Assembly: GCA_032433765.1 (NCBI GenBank)
Contig: JAVIAB010000073.1
Coordinates: 56,578,565 to 56,642,564 of the forward strand
From: Megaustenia siamemsis
Lineage: Eukaryota > Mollusca > Gastropoda > Stylommatophora > Ariophantidae
DNA: 64,000 nucleotides
Direction: 5' to 3'
In this document: positions 37,601-51,700 of the stretch, in pieces
Position numbering within the stretch: the stretch's first letter is position 1
Layout: each line of letters opens with the position of its first letter
The notes under the pieces: generated by a model
The model's input: only the letters and a program-made list of their open reading frames with translations
Told to the model about the DNA's origin: nothing
The model's database searches: none
Made by a program: the position numbers and the translations under genes

Positions 37601-40600
37601 GGTCCAATAAGTTTCATGGCAGACCTCACAAATTCCAGTCCTATAAGTTCCATGGCAGACCTCAGAAACTGTGGTCCAATAAGTTCCATGGCAGACCTCA
37701 CAAATTCCAGTCCAATAAGCTCCATGGCAGACCTCAGAAATTCCAGTCCTATAAGTTCAATGGCAGACCTCAGAAATTCTGGTCCAATAAGTTCCATGGC
37801 AGACCTCAGAAATTCCAGTCCTATAAGTTCCATGGCAGACCTCACAAATTCCAGTCCTATAAGTTTCATGGCAGACCTCACAAATTCCAGTCCTATAAGT
37901 TCCACGGCAGACCTCAGAAATTCCAGTCCAATAAGTTCCATGGCAGACCTCAGAAATTCCAGTCCTATAAGTTCCATGGCAGACCTCAGAAATTCCAGTC
38001 CAATAAGTTCCATGGCAGACCTCAGAAATTCCAGTCCTATAACTTCCATGGCAGACCTCACAAATTCCAGTCCTATAACTTCCAATGCAGATCTCAGAAA
38101 TTCCAGTCCCATAACTTCCAATGCAGATCTCAGAAATTCCAGTCCCATAACTTCCATAGCAGACACCATAAATGGGATAAATGTCATAAAGATAACAAAT
38201 TTGCCATGTTTTTAAAACTTTCCCTGTGTTCCATGCAGCCACAAAACAAAAAGTTATAGATAAAAAATTATCAAACTTTTGGTTGAATGGAAAGACAGGG
38301 TGGACAGACAGATGGATTGGTAAACAGACATAGATCGACAGACAGCAGCAGGTATAATGGAATTTATATAAAATGAGAATGAGATGGAAAGAAGAGAAAT
38401 CATAGACATTTTCAGAGACATATATGCACATTTGCAAAGAATAGTATATGACAGTGATGCTACATGAATTTGCAGTTTTTACAATTGCATGCACACATAA
38501 ACATAATAAATTTTCCCAAGTGTAATCTTGTACAGGACCAGAGCATTTAAATAAACAACCATCAAACTTCAACTAACTGCTTGATTAATGTTTAATCTGG
38601 TGCACATTATTTCCACAATCTCCCAGTTCTACTTACCAAGGGACGCAACCAACATTTTATTGTTGCGAAATCCAAAGTTTTGATATATTCTTGTAATAAA
38701 TGTCAATATTTTCCAAAATAATAAGCGGACACAGAAAATTAAACTAGTTCTTGGAAATAAACAGTGACCCCTAGTGGATTGGATATAAAATCAATAACTT
38801 CATACAATACTAGTCTTGTGCAACAATGCATGAATTAATGGGCACTAGATCAATTTATGGTCAAATATGTTTATATTATGTTTTATTTTGTGTATTCCTT
38901 TTCAGTGCAAATTCAATATACAGGTATATGCTTGCTACAATTTTTTGTTTGTCTAGCTTCTGATTTTTCCAAAAATGTGTTTATTATTTCATATTTCTAA
39001 AAACCTTGTAAGCAGGTAAAATATTTTATATGGTCAACTTTTTAACATTATCAAATTCTGATTCAGATTTACCATATTTTAGATAGGCAACTAATTTACC
39101 TTATGATTCAGATTTACCATATTTTAGATAGGCAACTAATTTACCTTATGATTCAGATTTACCATATTTTAGATAGGCAACTTATTTACCTTATGATTCA
39201 GATTTACCATATTTTAGATAGGCAACTAATTTACCTTATGATTCAGATTTACCATATTTTAGATAGGCAACTAATTTACCTTATGATTCAGATTTACCAT
39301 ATTTTAGATAGGCAACTAATTTACCTTATGATTCAGATTTACCATATTTTAGATAGGCAACTTATTTACCTTATGATTCAGATTTACCATATTTTAGATA
39401 GGCAACTTATTTACATTATGACGTGTATTGAACTCCTTGACATGAAGTAGTAATATTTCTACAAGATACAATTCTTCTCACAGAATTCTTCAAATATGGG
39501 AGACACAAACTAGGTAATACGTGGTATCTACAGCAGAGTTAGTGGCCAACAGCTTAGCAAGACCTTACTTCACTTCCCAGTTGGTCTTCCTAGGAGATTT
39601 GCATTAAAACAGGCTAGATAATGATATGAGAGAGCTGAGATAGTCCTCAACAGTGATGTTGTCTGTTGATACAGAAGACCTAGTATTGCAATACATCTAT
39701 GATGGACAAGATTCTAACTTCTCCAGCAGAACCAGAAAGAAAGCTATTGCATCCCACCATATCACCAAAAATAGCAGAGGTGGCACAGTGGTTAGTACAC
39801 TTATCTACTGATCATGAGAGTCTGAGTTCAATCCTCAAATGTGGCCACATTTGTTACTTGGACAGACATAGCCACTGAAAATGTGCACCAGAGATTTTCT
39901 CCAGAGAAAGCAGGGCAGTCTGACATGATACCAACCACACCATTCATAAATGTGCTTATCGCCATTGAAAAATATGGGCACTAACACCATATTTCCCTTA
40001 ATGCCATTAGGACAGGCATAATAGAAAATCTTACTTTATTTGCATCATCATTCTAGATCTAAGAGCTAATGGCTCACATTGACTCTGTGATATTAGATCA
40101 ACATCCTACAGGAAAATTAAGGCTGGTGCAAGAATATAAATATGTGCCTCTGATTCTTATTTATTTATTCTATCCCTTAGAAATATTTACATTAACCCGC
40201 ATCACCATCAAGTGTCATAGCTTGTGATGTGGACAATCAATTCCTTTCATAATCACATCCTGCCTAAGCAAAAGAGTACATCAGATGCTTTTTAGTTTTG
40301 CAGCCACTTTGCAATGTTGTTCAATCAATCCTGTCTGCAAGCAGTAAAAGTATGCCCTAAATGACTGTCTGCTTCATGAAGCATGTGAAATAATGATGTG
40401 ACCTTTTTCAACAACCTGAGTCTGTCTTTTTTTATCTTTTGTTCACCATTAAATGATTTGAAAAAAGGTAGCAGTCAGTTCAAGATTAATAACATCTCTA
40501 TACTATTTTCTGTGTAAAGTAACAAAGTGATGTTAAATGTCATTTCTTTTGCTACTGTATGTCAGGCAAGTGTACAACAGATGTTCTGTGGCCATGGAAC

Positions 40601-43600
40601 AAACACCACATTTACCAATGTGGTATATCTGCCTAATCAGATGCCATGTTATTCACTCTTTGGCAGCAATGCCATAAACAAGTGCTGTTTCAGTCTCTTG
40701 TGACCAGAGCAAGATCTAAAAATGATAACTGGACCACACTCATGTGGATGATGGTGACAAGGGTGTTCTCTTGAGTGACAAACTTTTTATAACTAAGAGA
40801 ATTTAACATCGAATATGAGTCTTGCTGAAAATATTGATGTGGTTATATAACAGCTAACGGAGGTTGTTGTCTCTACAGCACCAGGGCAGGATGATGTCTG
40901 CAACTTATTAGCTGACTCCTTGTGTTAGGACCAGCAGCAACAGCTGATCAAGACAATGTTATACCTGAGAGAGGTGCCTCTGGAAACAAACTAACCAACA
41001 ATTTCCAAGATGGTGGAACGCATTTCCTGTTCTCTCAATCGCTGCAGAAATAGTATTTGAGGACTAATTAATTTTGGCTCTCCAATGCAATTTTCTGCGT
41101 TAAAGTCAAAATGATGTTCTACTTAACAAATCTGTGTCAATGAAGCGAAGTCGTACACCCGACAATATTCCTTTTTCACAAGTCAAGTGTTGTGAATGTG
41201 ACCTTCCACCGTCTAGAGTTGATCTGCGGTTTACGTCAACACATTGAGTGCTGTTCAATGACCATCGTTGGAATTGTTTGACGCAAGTTATCTACATGTT
41301 ACAACTCATTAATGTGGACTGCTCCATCAAGTCAGTCAAAGTTTTTTCTCTTTAGGGAATTTGCACCGTGTTTCGTTCATTGTAGGCTGCATTCACTAGA
41401 GTAATCAGGAATTTATGGGCACAGCCATTGTTGTGTGTGCTACATCATCATAATGGCTCCTCATACATCCCAAGACCGGCGATACGCTAATCTTACGGTC
41501 TGTTGTTTGATGTGCGACAGGGATAAACTGATGGCTAACTGTGCTTTATATGTTCGGATTTGGAATCAAAAACGATGGCCTAACACCATCAAGCGCTATA
41601 CATTTTAAAAAACATGACAATAATCATTTTCAGGATGACATGAACTTCTGGTCAATATGGTGGATAGGCGGCAGGAACCATTGAAGGCTATGTATGAAAA
41701 ATGTTCCTTGTTGCAGTTTCCTCATATTCCAAGTCTGGTTTGTTGCAGGAGCTCCTGAGTTAAGTGCTCTGTGCATACCATGAGCTGTGTGTTTCATCCG
41801 TTTTGATATTCCAATTGTTTACGATGAATGATGATATCGTATGACAAGGAACAGTTGGCTGTGTTCACTTTCTGTGCGGTTTCGCCTTATGTCTTTTGGC
41901 ATGTGCTGAGACTGCTATGATGGTGACTACAGCTACCTTTCTTTGTTTGGGAGATGAGTTAGTAATTTGGATGATTCCACTAGCATGGGTGGTTGAGCAA
42001 TTATGGATTTTAATTCATTTGCAGTGATACCGGGGCCTTCCATAACCATAACAAACTAACCATTAATTATGCTGCACATATTGATTGTAATATTGATGGT
42101 TTACTAAATGCTGCACTGGAAAACACTGTGTGGCCAAGCAAGTAGGGATCAAATAGGAAAGGCAATCCAGAACTCAAAAATGTGGTGCTGAAATAAGATG
42201 TGTTCTGCTGCAAACAACAACACAATGCATTTATAACCCACTTAACCTTCTTTTCAGGGCAGATGATGAAGTGAATTAGTCATCAAAAGAATGGGGAAAA
42301 AAAGAGAAAGAAATGACAGTGAACAAAGAAAAAAAGCTCTGTAAGCAGTCTTTCTATAATACAACTAGAATTATGTTTCAAGTGAAACAAGGTGTTCCTT
42401 TATTTAACTCTGAGGACTTGATTTAGTTGCACTCCAAAAATTGTCTGTTCAATTTCTGTCTGTTAGAGAAGACAACTATCAAATAAAGAACTCCCAATTT
42501 TATCCATTTAACATAGATAAAAAAAAGTAAAGTACCCCTGTCACGCCAAGTGGCATATAGGGAATATGGTGTTAGTAACCATAAATTCTACAGACCTTCG
42601 GCATATGACTTTTGGGGTAATGTGGTCGGTATTACGCCCGCGCCACTTTCCCAGAAAAAAATCCGGTACTCATTAAAGGCTGGGTGAACCGGAAGCCGTC
42701 GGTTGGGATCGGGACTCTACCTCTTATTTAACATAGAAACTTATGAAGTATTTTTTTATAATTAATTTTTGAAACGTTTTTCCTTTCTTATCTATTCAGA
42801 TATAAACAAGATAAATACACATGATAGAGAGTAGTATATTGAATGGTTTATTGAAACCAAATCAGATACAGAAATCCAATGAAAGATTAAAATTAATTAC
42901 AACAGAAGTCACCCATCAAGAACAATTAACCATACAAGTTTGATATAAAATAAGCCTAAAGAAACTAGAAGTGCCGAGAATATGAGAGAAATAAGACAGC
43001 CTCAATGACTGAAGAAAACTTCAACTACACTTGAGAAGCTTTACTAAATTTGGCACTTGAAAATACAGTTCTAGATAACCTTACTTAATAACATTATACA
43101 TGCCATCATAGATTTGCTTGAAAGATTAATTATACTGACAATTTTGTATGCCTTTTACTTCATAATTAATTAATTTAATCTTCACTATCAAGCTAACATT
43201 TAGCATAAACTGAATAAAATAAACAAAAACGTTATTTGTTATTTGTGAAACAACTGCACTTTGTCACTAACTAGGAAGTCACTGAAGTATTAAGGGATGA
43301 TTTGACACTCATAACAGAAAGTTGTGAGTGTGTTTCTCCGCTGTGATAATTTCATAATTAGTGTATCAATCCCTAATCTCAGGACAGGTGGCAACATGTA
43401 CACAGTCCTATGGGAGATGGACAAATGCTTTGAGGCTGTATGTGAACATCAAAGTGCTTTGGGCATAAGAAAATGAAAAAGAAAGGGCTAAATATCACTG
43501 CATCTTCATCCCATAAACCTGAGGGCCATTGGGGCACCAATGACACAGATTTGACTAATCGTCTCCATTTTTTTCTATCTTTAGTCATTCTTGAGGAAAC

Positions 43601-46600
43601 AAAAAAAATTAATACTTGTCTATTCTGTCTTCCATTTTCTTTCTCTGTCTACCTCTCCCTCTTGCTCCCTTCACAGTTCCTTGCAGAATTGTCTTTGCTA
43701 GGGCAGACAATCAAGATATGTGCCAAACCACTTTAATTTGCATTACCTCGCAAAATATTACTAATGGAAATATGTATTCTGTTTGCTTGTTGTATCTTTA
43801 TTGCAAACTTTTTCATATGTGATATGATCTAAGAAAGAGATGCCAAAAATTGTATGATAGCATTTCATCTCCATAGCTTGTATTTCTTCTATAGCTTTGC
43901 TGTAAAGTCTATCTTTTGGAAGCTTATAGAAAAATAGATATAGCAATGGTGAGCATCAAACTAATTTTAGATTCAAGAGTGATATTCTTATCAGTTTTGG
44001 GCTTTCATCACAGACAATCCTCTTCTTTCTCTTTTCATCCTCATTTATCTTTCAGCATCAAGGGGAGATAAAATTTGTAGTCATTTGCTCTTCTGCTGGC
44101 CTCTGTTGCTGTTATGTTTCCTAGTATTTCTAATATTTCATCAATTCATTATTTTTATTGGCGACCTTTAAGTCTGGTGTTCTCGTAATGTTTATTAAAG
44201 GCTCATTGTGGTGTGTTTTAGTCTTTCTTTTCTTATCACACGACAAAACCATTTTAGCTTTTGTTTCCTTATGTATTCTAAGGCAGGAATTATTTCTAGC
44301 TTTTTTTCTCAGGTCTTTATTTATGATCTTATCTCTCAGGTTGTTTCCTGTCATTCACCTAATACATTTAATTGCCTGTTTTGCCTGTAGTGTTGATCCT
44401 CAGTATTTAAATTTGTCAATGTCACTGCAAAGGCAACTAATAAAAATGATACTGCTAATTCATTGTTGTTCGAGATGATATCACAGCACTCCAGGCAAAT
44501 CATAGGTGCTCAAATGCTTTAGCAGATGATGAAGGGATGATGAACACATTGACAGTTCCAGTAGCTTGCTAGTTGTGTTGACATCTTGATTGCTCTTGCA
44601 GGTTGTTATTTATCCTATTTGTTTGATGTTGTATTCCACATTATTGTAGTCTAAAGACAACATTCTTACAGAGTGTCATGTTGAATTTCCACTAACTGCA
44701 AAGCGCCTTGAAGGCATTACTTAAGCATGTCTATCATTCCTCCCACTGGCCTTGAGACAGAGAGGTTGTGGGTTCAAATCCCGGTTGGTTGGGCTTTTTA
44801 TTTATGATTTCTTTCTGCGGCAACCACCCCTGGTCTCAGCAATGAGGCCCGGCTTGAAACATCAATTACTCATCGACGGAAAAAATATGAGTACCTCCGA
44901 AGTTGGAGTTATCTGCCTGTGTGGCGAGGGACCCCTGTGCACACGGCTGCCAGGGAAAAATGGATTAACACGCAAAATTCAGTTCCTAGTCTCTAGGGAC
45001 TTCATCAGAGATAAAAGCTGGCGAATGAAAACAAAAAAATTCCTCCCACAACATACATATCAGCTCTATCACTACTATGAATTGCTGCTATGAACTACCA
45101 CATAGCCTGAATAATACATTTATATGAGCTTTATTTCAGATTTAAAGCTTCTGTGCATGTCATCTACTCATGCCAGACATTTCTTTGAAACAAAAATTGA
45201 GAAACCATCATAACAACTGCCCCAATAAAATGTGCCACTGACAACAGTTAGGAGGCAGAAGCAAATGCTTCAATCTCCATTCTCATACTAAAAATTGTTG
45301 CAGAGTATATTTTACTTTGCTGTTCAATGATTCTGCCTCAAACTTGTGCTGAGGACCTCATCATCATGATGTTTTGACTCGCTGCACAGATGCATCAGTG
45401 TATGTAACAACATTAGAATTGTCAGTCATTAACTATTTCAAGGGCTGTATGTCAATTACACCAACCTCCGCATTCCCTGATATAAATAAATAATTATGAT
45501 TTTTCAATAGTTTTCCTTTTTTTTTTATCTCTTTGAGTAACATTTCAAATGTGTCCTCAGTCCAATCATCATCTAAAAAGACCCATGACATTTCATGCTT
45601 TTTTCTCCCACACGTAATTCAGCAATAGGTTTGTTCAGTGGATGTCATTGATTAATTTCAGTAACTCTCATTTAACTTTCATCATCATCATCATCAGTCC
45701 CACAACTCACTGTCATTACGGCACTCTTGACATCTTCACAATTTTCCTTCAACTTTCACTTTTAAGAGCTACTCTCTGAGATATTAGAAAGAATAATCCT
45801 GTCAATTCTCTGGTGTTGTCTTCCCATCACTTTCTCTGTTTCCCTTGTCTTCTTCAGTCATGCAAAATGTTCAAGGCCTGTAAATTTTTTAACATTTCCG
45901 TACCATGTTATTTTCTTTCCTTTACTATTAACAGTAAGTCTTTAACTGGTCATGTGGATTGTTTTCGTTAAATCATTTATTATTGCGCACTACTTCATTG
46001 GTGATTATTATTATATTATCTACATGTATAAAATCTCTCCATGCAATATCAGTTCCAGAGCCTGTATTCCTCTTTCAAGGTCAGTAAACAGTGTTATGTT
46101 TCGCAGGCATATTGAAATATGAATGTTGCTATTGTTCATAATAATCTTATCTTTGTTCTTAGGTAGATGGTTTTGCTTTTCAATATATTGTTTAACCTTG
46201 CTGGGGCTGTCCTTGCCTGTGTAATTCTAGCTATTATGCCCTACTTTCGATTTTGACCCTTCATCAGGTACAATGATATTTTAATTGAAAAAGATATTTT
46301 AATTGGCTGGCTGTTTAAAGTGCCTCTCAATATATAGTGTTTACACTTTGCACTCTGTGCTTTAGTCTTTAGCTCGGACTGGTGTCATTGCATTTGAGGC
46401 ATTCCCATATCCAATCTTCAGCCAGTTCCAGCAACCATCAAAGTGTTCGTTTACTGATTGTTCCTGTCCTGCATTAACTGAACATGTTGCGTTCTTTGCC
46501 ACTGAGGAAGCCTTTCCTGCTTTTGTCCCTCATGTAGCCATGTTCCACCACTCACATAACGTGTGGATTACCCTCGACTTCCTTGTAGCCATCCTGAGAG

Positions 46601-48617
46601 GTGTTCTTTTGAAGCCCTCGCAATGTCATACATGTCCAATTCAAAAGTTTCCTGCGCAATGGCAGACTCTGCCAACCCACCAGCCATGAACCCCAGCACA
46701 TCCGGGGCAACACATCCAAACTATGCTGTTGACATGAGACCACGTCAAGTAGGTGCACCCACTCCCTGTGGGATGCATTCTTGTCAAAATATCAATACTT
46801 TGTGAGTCAGTCAACACGACTGCATGTACAATTGGTCTCCCAACCAGCCATGTGATAGCTTTCTGTCATAGCCTCAATCTCTATGCGTGTGCTGGAGATA
46901 GTGGTCTTTTAGATGCCTGCTCCCTATCTATCAACATTCCATTAGAATACACAACAAAACTCCAGCTGCTACACACACCCCTGGTGAACGAGCCATCAGT
47001 GTAGATGATCGGGTCACATCTCCCAGATCTCGGATCCAGCCACAGCCCCCGTCTATCCACAACCCCCCCCCCCAAGATATATGATGCCCCCGGTTAGCCC
47101 ACACCTGCCATACACCATTCAATCCCTGCCAGCAAGCATGTCCTCCTTGTTGCATATGCCTTGTAATATTGTCTCAGCCTCTGCCAACCATGATCTCCTA
47201 TGGTTAATGCATTTACCCTTCATTGACTGTAATTCTGGCAGCGAAGGATATAATTTTTACATGCCATCCACCTGGTACACTTTTGCCTGCATACACTAAT
47301 GTCATGCTTGAATGCTTGGAAGGTCCAACAGGAACCGCGCTGGGATTGGCACACCTCGGTGCATCCCAACTAGGTTCAGTCTCATTCTATACCCTTTCCA
47401 AATTAGCCTCTGTGCTTGCTTGTTATTAGTTTGATTTTATCGTCACTGATTTTCATTCCATAGCCTTTTGATGCCTTATCTAGACACTCAATTAAAGTCT
47501 TTAAACTGTGATACATCACTTATTAGCCCATCGATACCATCTGCAAAACGAAAGTTGGTAACCATTCTTGTTATGATGCAGATAGTCTTGATATATTCTT
47601 CAAGAGCATCTTTGTTATTCTTCCAAGAAAAGAGTTAAATAATGTTGGGAATAACAAACATCAGTGTCTTAATCCCATGATTGGCGGATACCATTTGCCC
47701 AACACATCATCCACAAACACTGCATTACTGGAATAACCATACAGTTGTTTGATAGCATTGAGCATAAGGCTGAGTAATTAAATTCCTCAATTTTATCAAC
47801 AGCTGGCCTAGTGTAAATACTATCTTATGAAGCATTTATCTCTAGTATAGCCCAGCACTTTTCACTTTCCTTCATTTTGAATGTTCTCTAACCATGCACA
47901 TCGTGACAAGGACAGTTTGAGGATACCTGCTACATAATTATCACTAACAAAGATACATAATGGAAAACAACTTTCTTGAATGTAAAGCCAAATATTAAAA
48001 TTCATAACATCACTATGGGGACTGATTGGTCTTGAGGCAAGACGCCGATCTCAAGACAGAAAGGTTGTGAGTTCAAATCTCGACTGCACTAGTTGGGATT
48101 TTTATTTGTGATCTTTCTCTACAGTAATCACCCCTGGTCTCAGCAGTGAGGCCCTGCTTGAAACATCAATTACTCATCGACGGAAAAAATATAAGTACCT
48201 CTGAAGACTAAGTTATCTGCCCCTGAGAGTCTGCTGTGCACATGACTGCCAGGGAAATATGAATTAACATACAAAATTTAGTTGTTAGTCTCTATGGACT
48301 TTGCCAGAGGTGAAAGCTGACGAACACACTAAAAGAAAAAAAATCACTGAAATAACAATAGCAAAATTAGTTACACCTTTGGAAACTTTGATGACATTTA
48401 AGAATCAGTGTATAGATTGACTAACAGACATTGTCCAAGTAAAATGATGATGGCTCTATCAACAAATATTTAAAATACAATAAAATGAATGTATTAAATT
48501 CAAAATTAGGCTTACCTTCCAGGAGTAATTGGAATGTGACAGACTCCATATCCTCTTATGACATCTGTACCAAAAGCATCAAGGCCATATGCATAAACAA
48601 CAAGTTGGGGCCCTGAA

Positions 48618-48706
<89 letters not shown>

Positions 48707-51700
48707 CTGAACTAGCGCAAAACTTCTGACTTATAAATTATTTCTTTTAAAATAATAATTGCCAATACAGAAAGCAATGATTATAACAAAATCACGTGTA
48801 TATTGCAGAAAACAACAATTATAACAGCTTCACATTTATGTTTATGATATATCCCTATATGATCAGCACAGCCTGATTTCTGATTAAAAACCATCACAAT
48901 ATGTGGAGCTCCTGTAGTTAAAGCTACCATATTATAAATCTATCAACCACCCCAAAACATTTACAGATTGATTTATAAACTATACATAACATATAAAACC
49001 TTGAAGCTAGGAAATTATGAGTGATTCAATTAAACAAGTACTTCAATAATCACTCACAACACACAAACTACCAACATCAACAAACAATGAAAGCACTACA
49101 CAATATGGGCTAAACTCAAACCACTTTCCAAGAAATCGAGAGAGGAGAAAAAAAATGGTCTCAAAATATTACTCTTTTAATTGGTGATATAAATAACTAG
49201 CCTCCATGTACTTCTTTTTCTTCCTAGCATTTGTCCTTTAAGAGGACATGGATGCGTTATGTCATTAGTATATCACAAAACAGCACTATCTGCATCGTGT
49301 GATTTAACACATCTGTCTTCTACATGGATAGATTCTAATTTTACAACTTTTTTTCCGCAGCCTTTTTTGGCCTACTCTTTATTTAACTTTTAAATACCAA
49401 AGATTTTTAACATATGCAGAACTTAGTTGCTGTTATCTTGAGAGGGCTAAACATGGAATCTCACCACCCAGAGAAAAGAGGAGGGTAAAGAAACAATGGA
49501 TTTAAAGATAAAAATGTATGCTGCCTAGAACCTTGTTCAGGGGATGGCATCTTATCTCTACCCCACCTAGTCTGTTCTTCTCTCCCTCCCCCCCCCCCCA
49601 ACCCCAGACTGCCCAAATTTTAAGGAGACCCAGAGTGCTAAGTCTGTTCCAGGCGCCTCACAAAATATGGACATTGATGGTTCCAGTAGCACTGCTTATT
49701 TATCGTCTCATTTATGGATACTATATACCCAAAATGAATCTGGATTCTCCAAATTTCATAACTGCATCTTCATCAATAAAATTGTGATTAATCATGTTAA
49801 GTTTATGAGTTTATGTTTTCTAATAATCACTGTTTTTCACATATTACACAACAAAGATTGTAAATAAATCAATGATTGACGATTAACATTTCAGCTCCTT
49901 GTGAATCATCATAGGTTTTCAACAAACCTGTTGAAAGAATCTGCATTTTTTTATCTGTTGCTTTATGAAGGTATAGGGAGCAGCGATAGCTCAGTGGTTA
50001 GTGAACTGGACTACAAAGGTCAAGAGGTAGGGTTCGATCCCAACCGACGGCTTCCGGGTTCACCCAGCCTTTAATGGTTACCGGATTTTTTTCTGGGAAA
50101 GTAAAGCGGCACAGGCATAATACTGACCACATTATCCCAAAAATCATGTACCGAAGGTCTGTAAAATTTATGGTCACTAACACCATATTCCCTATACGCC
50201 ACTTGGCGTGACTGGCATACTTTTCTTTTTTTTTTTAATGAAGGTATCAGCCTCATGCAAAATCTTGGTTGCATGACAAGCTGGTTCTACAAATCTTTGT
50301 TGCATTTTCTCTTTTCTATAATTACTTCACATATACTCCATCTTAAATTGGATATGTCAGTTCAACGTCTGTCAAAGAAACTGTTATGGTGCACTGTAAA
50401 AGGGTAGAAGACCACATGGTGGACAAAAAAAAGAATATTGTCAAGAACACATGGGACCTACAGATTTTTGTCAGGAAAAAAGTTAGATTTTCACCACATA
50501 CCATAAACTAATTGGTACTTTGGTATGGTACTTTATGTGCTGCTGCTGCTGCTATTACTGCTACTACTACTACTGTCGCTGCCTCTACTCCTACCACATT
50601 AATAACTAATTGAGGCTACCTGCTACCATATACTATGAGACCTATCAGGAAAGGCAATGTGATACTATGACATAAAAATACACTTTCTGATTTGGTAGAA
50701 ATGAATAGAGTATTGACGATTTTACATTAATTGCATGTAATTTCTTATTATTATTAACAATGAATAAAACGTTTTTAATGTGCAAAAATAGTGTTACAAC
50801 ATGTTCAATTTCCTGCAAATTTTTTAATATTACAATATTATCCAATAATTTTGAGGATGCAATTAAAAAACATCAGAAATCAGCATATGGGAAAAAAAAA
50901 ACATAAGTTGTAAAATGTCACAAAAAAAACTTAAATCCTACGGGGGAAGAATATAAGACCTGACAACCCTAAGAAGACATGTCACTAAAAAATGTGGCTT
51001 CAATCCTGATGCTTGTCAGAACATTGCTATTAATAATGAGAAGTATGAGAAATATAAATAATGTTCTCCTCAAGCAATCACTTCACAAGTCAAGCTTAAA
51101 CAGAACATTAACCTCAACATGTCAACAATACATCCATGTTCTTACAGCAGTGAACACAGTTGGGCTCTTATTGTCCTCATTAGCCACCATCAAACTCATT
51201 CAACAGAGAACAATGAAATTGTGACCCGCACTAACACCAATGGACAAACAACTACTGTCTCATTTCTCTGGGAGCAAAGGCGCCTATCAGCAACTCATAG
51301 CTGACTGCTTGTGAACCAGAACTATCCAGATCCTACTCCAACTCTTAATGGTGTCTCCAGAAACAGACTACCTAATCTGAGCATGCAGGTAGGGATTAAG
51401 ATGGCAATCCGAAACTCTAAAGAGTCATGATGAAGTCAGATGTCATGAACCAAAAGGCACAAATATCACAGTTCAACCACAACATGCCACTTAATGTCCT
51501 TTCAAGAGCAATTAACAAAGCTGACTGTTCATTCTTTTAGCAGTCTTAAGGTATATGTGAGAAAGAAAGAAGCAAGTTTCACTCTCCTATCAAAAGTTTT
51601 ATTGCAGAAAACACATGTTATGCCCATCCCTAAACATCAAAAAACCCTATTCAGCTGTCAAGCCCTAGTAACTAGAAATTTGTTAATGAAGAGGGTAGAC

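Noticed and set aside
36808..38215. Open frames of 459 (minus) and 418 (plus) codons as protein genes
   Set aside because: Both lie over the 36-bp tandem array. The unit is a multiple of three without stops, and there is no conserved domain or flanking gene structure.
49518..49787. Possible small protein gene
   Set aside because: No recognisable domain or splice context, a poly(C) tract inside the frame, and it lies in B9D1 intron 3.
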